Shown: positions 7,506 through 8,603 of the stretch, in pieces | How the letters are laid out: the number at the start of each line of letters is the position of its first letter | How positions within the stretch are numbered: the first letter of the stretch is position 1 | NCBI GenBank assembly: GCA_030037185.1 | Contig: JASHRR010000755.1 | Span: forward strand, 1-8,603 | Direction of reading: 5' to 3' | From: Xanthobacteraceae bacterium | Lineage (GTDB): Bacteria > Pseudomonadota > Alphaproteobacteria > Rhizobiales > Xanthobacteraceae | DNA: 8,603 bases | Position numbers and translations under genes: made by a program | The notes under the pieces: generated by a model | Told to the model about the DNA's origin: nothing | What the model saw: the letters and a program-made list of their open reading frames with translations, nothing else | Databases searched by the model: none

Positions 7506-7561
7506 GCCTGCTAAAATCGCACTATTTTGCGGAGGTATGCCAGAGGCGCCGCGGCTCAAGC

Positions 7562-7570
7562 GGGGAGGAA
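7562..7570 (+). promoter_or_regulatory. Ribosome binding site deciding the SMP-30 gene start
   Basis: GGGGAGGAA has its GGAGG core at 7564-7568, six bases before ATG 7575. This is near-ideal Shine-Dalgarno placement and favours 7575 over an in-frame TTG at 7527 that would add 16 residues. A second ATG follows directly at 7578. Confidence 0.85.
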
Positions 7571-7574
7571 AACG

Positions 7575-8534
7575 ATGATGACCAAGCAGCAACGGATCGA
7601 CTGTGGAATGAGCTATCGCACGGCCATGGCGGCCACGTTTATCCTCTCGAGCTGCGCCCCGACGCTGGCGCAGACGCCGGCTGGCATTCCCGGCGTGCTT
7701 GCGGCCGGCACCGCGGTGGAGCTCGTCCAGGAGGGCTTCACCTTCACAGAAGGGCCAGTCGGTGTGGCTGACGGCGGCTTGTTGTTCTCCGATATTCGCG
7801 CCAACCGGGTCTACTCCCTCGACCCAGCCGGCAAGATCTCCGTAGTGCGCGAAGCGACCAACGGCGCGAATGGCCTCGCGCTTGCCAGCAGCGGCGAACT
7901 CGTGTTCGCGGAAGGCGAGGGCAAACGGATCAGCAAGCGGAGCAAGGATGGCACCGTTACAACGCTCACCGAAGGCATGCCCGGGATGCCGTTAATGGCG
8001 CCAAACGATCTGATCGTGGATGCCCGGGGCGGCGTTTATTTTACCGACCCCGGCCCGTTTCCGCCGGTACCTGGCCGCCAGGCCTTCGTCTATTATCTGC
8101 CGGCTGGCACCAAAGTCCCGGTGATCATCGACAGTCAAAATCCTCTGCCGAATGGGCTTGTCCTGACGAACAACGGCCAGACGCTCATTGTCAACAATAC
8201 GCTCGGCACCGTCTTGTGGGCCTTCGACGTCAAGCCTGACGGCACGGCTGCCAACAAGCGCGAATTCGCGAGCTTGCGCGGCACCCCCGGGGGCAGGCCA
8301 AGCGGCGCCGACGGCATCGCGATCGATCGCGACGACCGGGTCTACGTCACCAGCGTAGTGGGCATTCAGGTGTTCGACGCCAAGGGAGCATACCTGGGAA
8401 CCATCGCTGTGCCCCGCCAGCCAGCTAATGTTGCCTTTGCGGGGCCCGGCAAACAGACGCTTTACATAACGGCGCGCGAGGGCCTTTACCGCGTCAACAT
8501 GCTATCTACGGGACCGGACCGTCTCGGCAAGTGA
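7575..8534 (+). CDS. Exported SMP-30/gluconolactonase/LRE-family protein
   Basis: A 319-residue six-bladed beta-propeller protein of the SMP-30/gluconolactonase family; known members are metal-dependent lactonases acting on sugar lactones such as gluconolactone. Family blocks appear in order: FTEGP at 57-61, GANGLAL at 97-103, APNDLIVDARGGVYFTDPG at 142-160, LPNGLVL at 191-197 and GADGIAID at 244-251. By family comparison the likely metal/substrate residues E59, N144, N193 and D246 are all present. Residues 12-33 form an export signal with Arg15, a hydrophobic run and then LSSC (24-27), which fits a lipobox with C27. Cleavage by signal peptidase I after TLA (residue 32) is the alternative. 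Either way it acts outside the cytoplasm, tethered or in the periplasm. The length of about 285 residues after the signal is normal and the gene looks intact. It stands alone: nothing on its strand precedes it closely, and only 69 bases follow, without a terminator. The true substrate is unknown; lactonase activity is inferred. Confidence 0.92.
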   Translation: MMTKQQRIDCGMSYRTAMAATFILSSCAPTLAQTPAGIPGVLAAGTAVELVQEGFTFTEGPVGVADGGLLFSDIRANRVYSLDPAGKISVVREATNGANGLALASSGELVFAEGEGKRISKRSKDGTVTTLTEGMPGMPLMAPNDLIVDARGGVYFTDPGPFPPVPGRQAFVYYLPAGTKVPVIIDSQNPLPNGLVLTNNGQTLIVNNTLGTVLWAFDVKPDGTAANKREFASLRGTPGGRPSGADGIAIDRDDRVYVTSVVGIQVFDAKGAYLGTIAVPRQPANVAFAGPGKQTLYITAREGLYRVNMLSTGPDRLGK

Positions 8535-8603
8535 ACGAGGCGTGTTGCGGACGCGGTTCGCTCACCATTGGGCGACACGGGATCGACGCGATCAGCGGCT
8601 ATG

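Noticed and set aside
1..8603. CRISPR array, tRNA or rRNA genes, tandem repeats
   Set aside because: No regularly spaced direct repeats, no tRNA-like cloverleaf with a conserved T-loop and no rRNA signature sequence were noticed by eye on either strand.

Overview
The window looks like GC-rich alphaproteobacterial DNA, most likely from the Rhizobiales (Bradyrhizobium, Mesorhizobium or a relative). This rests on base composition, on a large HWE-family histidine kinase together with a decayed second copy of the same domain, and on the kinds of insertion-sequence remnants present. No rRNA, tRNA or other species-level marker was seen, so the placement is an inference.

Layout. Positions 1-1010 (+) hold the C-terminal two thirds of a POT/PTR2 proton-coupled oligopeptide transporter whose start lies outside the window. 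Positions 1109-1350 (-) hold a frame-broken relic of an IS630-family transposase. About 1.1 kb without a convincing gene follows. Positions 2451-5573 (-) encode a 1040-residue orphan sensor histidine kinase: polytopic N-terminus, periplasmic sensor, HAMP-like linker, two PAS domains and an HWE kinase core. Positions 5640-6190 carry no convincing gene but end in an RNA-like hairpin series, including a hairpin that resembles the right end of IS200/IS605-type elements. Immediately beyond, 6193-6705 (-) is a decayed second HWE kinase core with frameshifts and deletions, whose phospho-acceptor His and G1 Glu are both replaced. Positions 6706-7490 hold no recognisable gene. Positions 7575-8534 (+) encode an exported SMP-30/gluconolactonase-family beta-propeller protein with a good ribosome binding site.

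How the parts relate. There is no obvious operon: the three intact or nearly intact genes are separated by long decayed stretches and point in different directions. The kinase has no response regulator beside it, so its partner must be elsewhere. The strongest overall signal is decay: two insertion-sequence relics, one dead kinase copy and about 3.2 kb of low coding content in 8.6 kb. This suggests an accessory or rearranged segment. I did not find a convincing new multi-gene system. The items most worth checking are the orphan IS200/IS605-like end with possible omega-RNA structure and the paralogous HWE pseudogene next to it.
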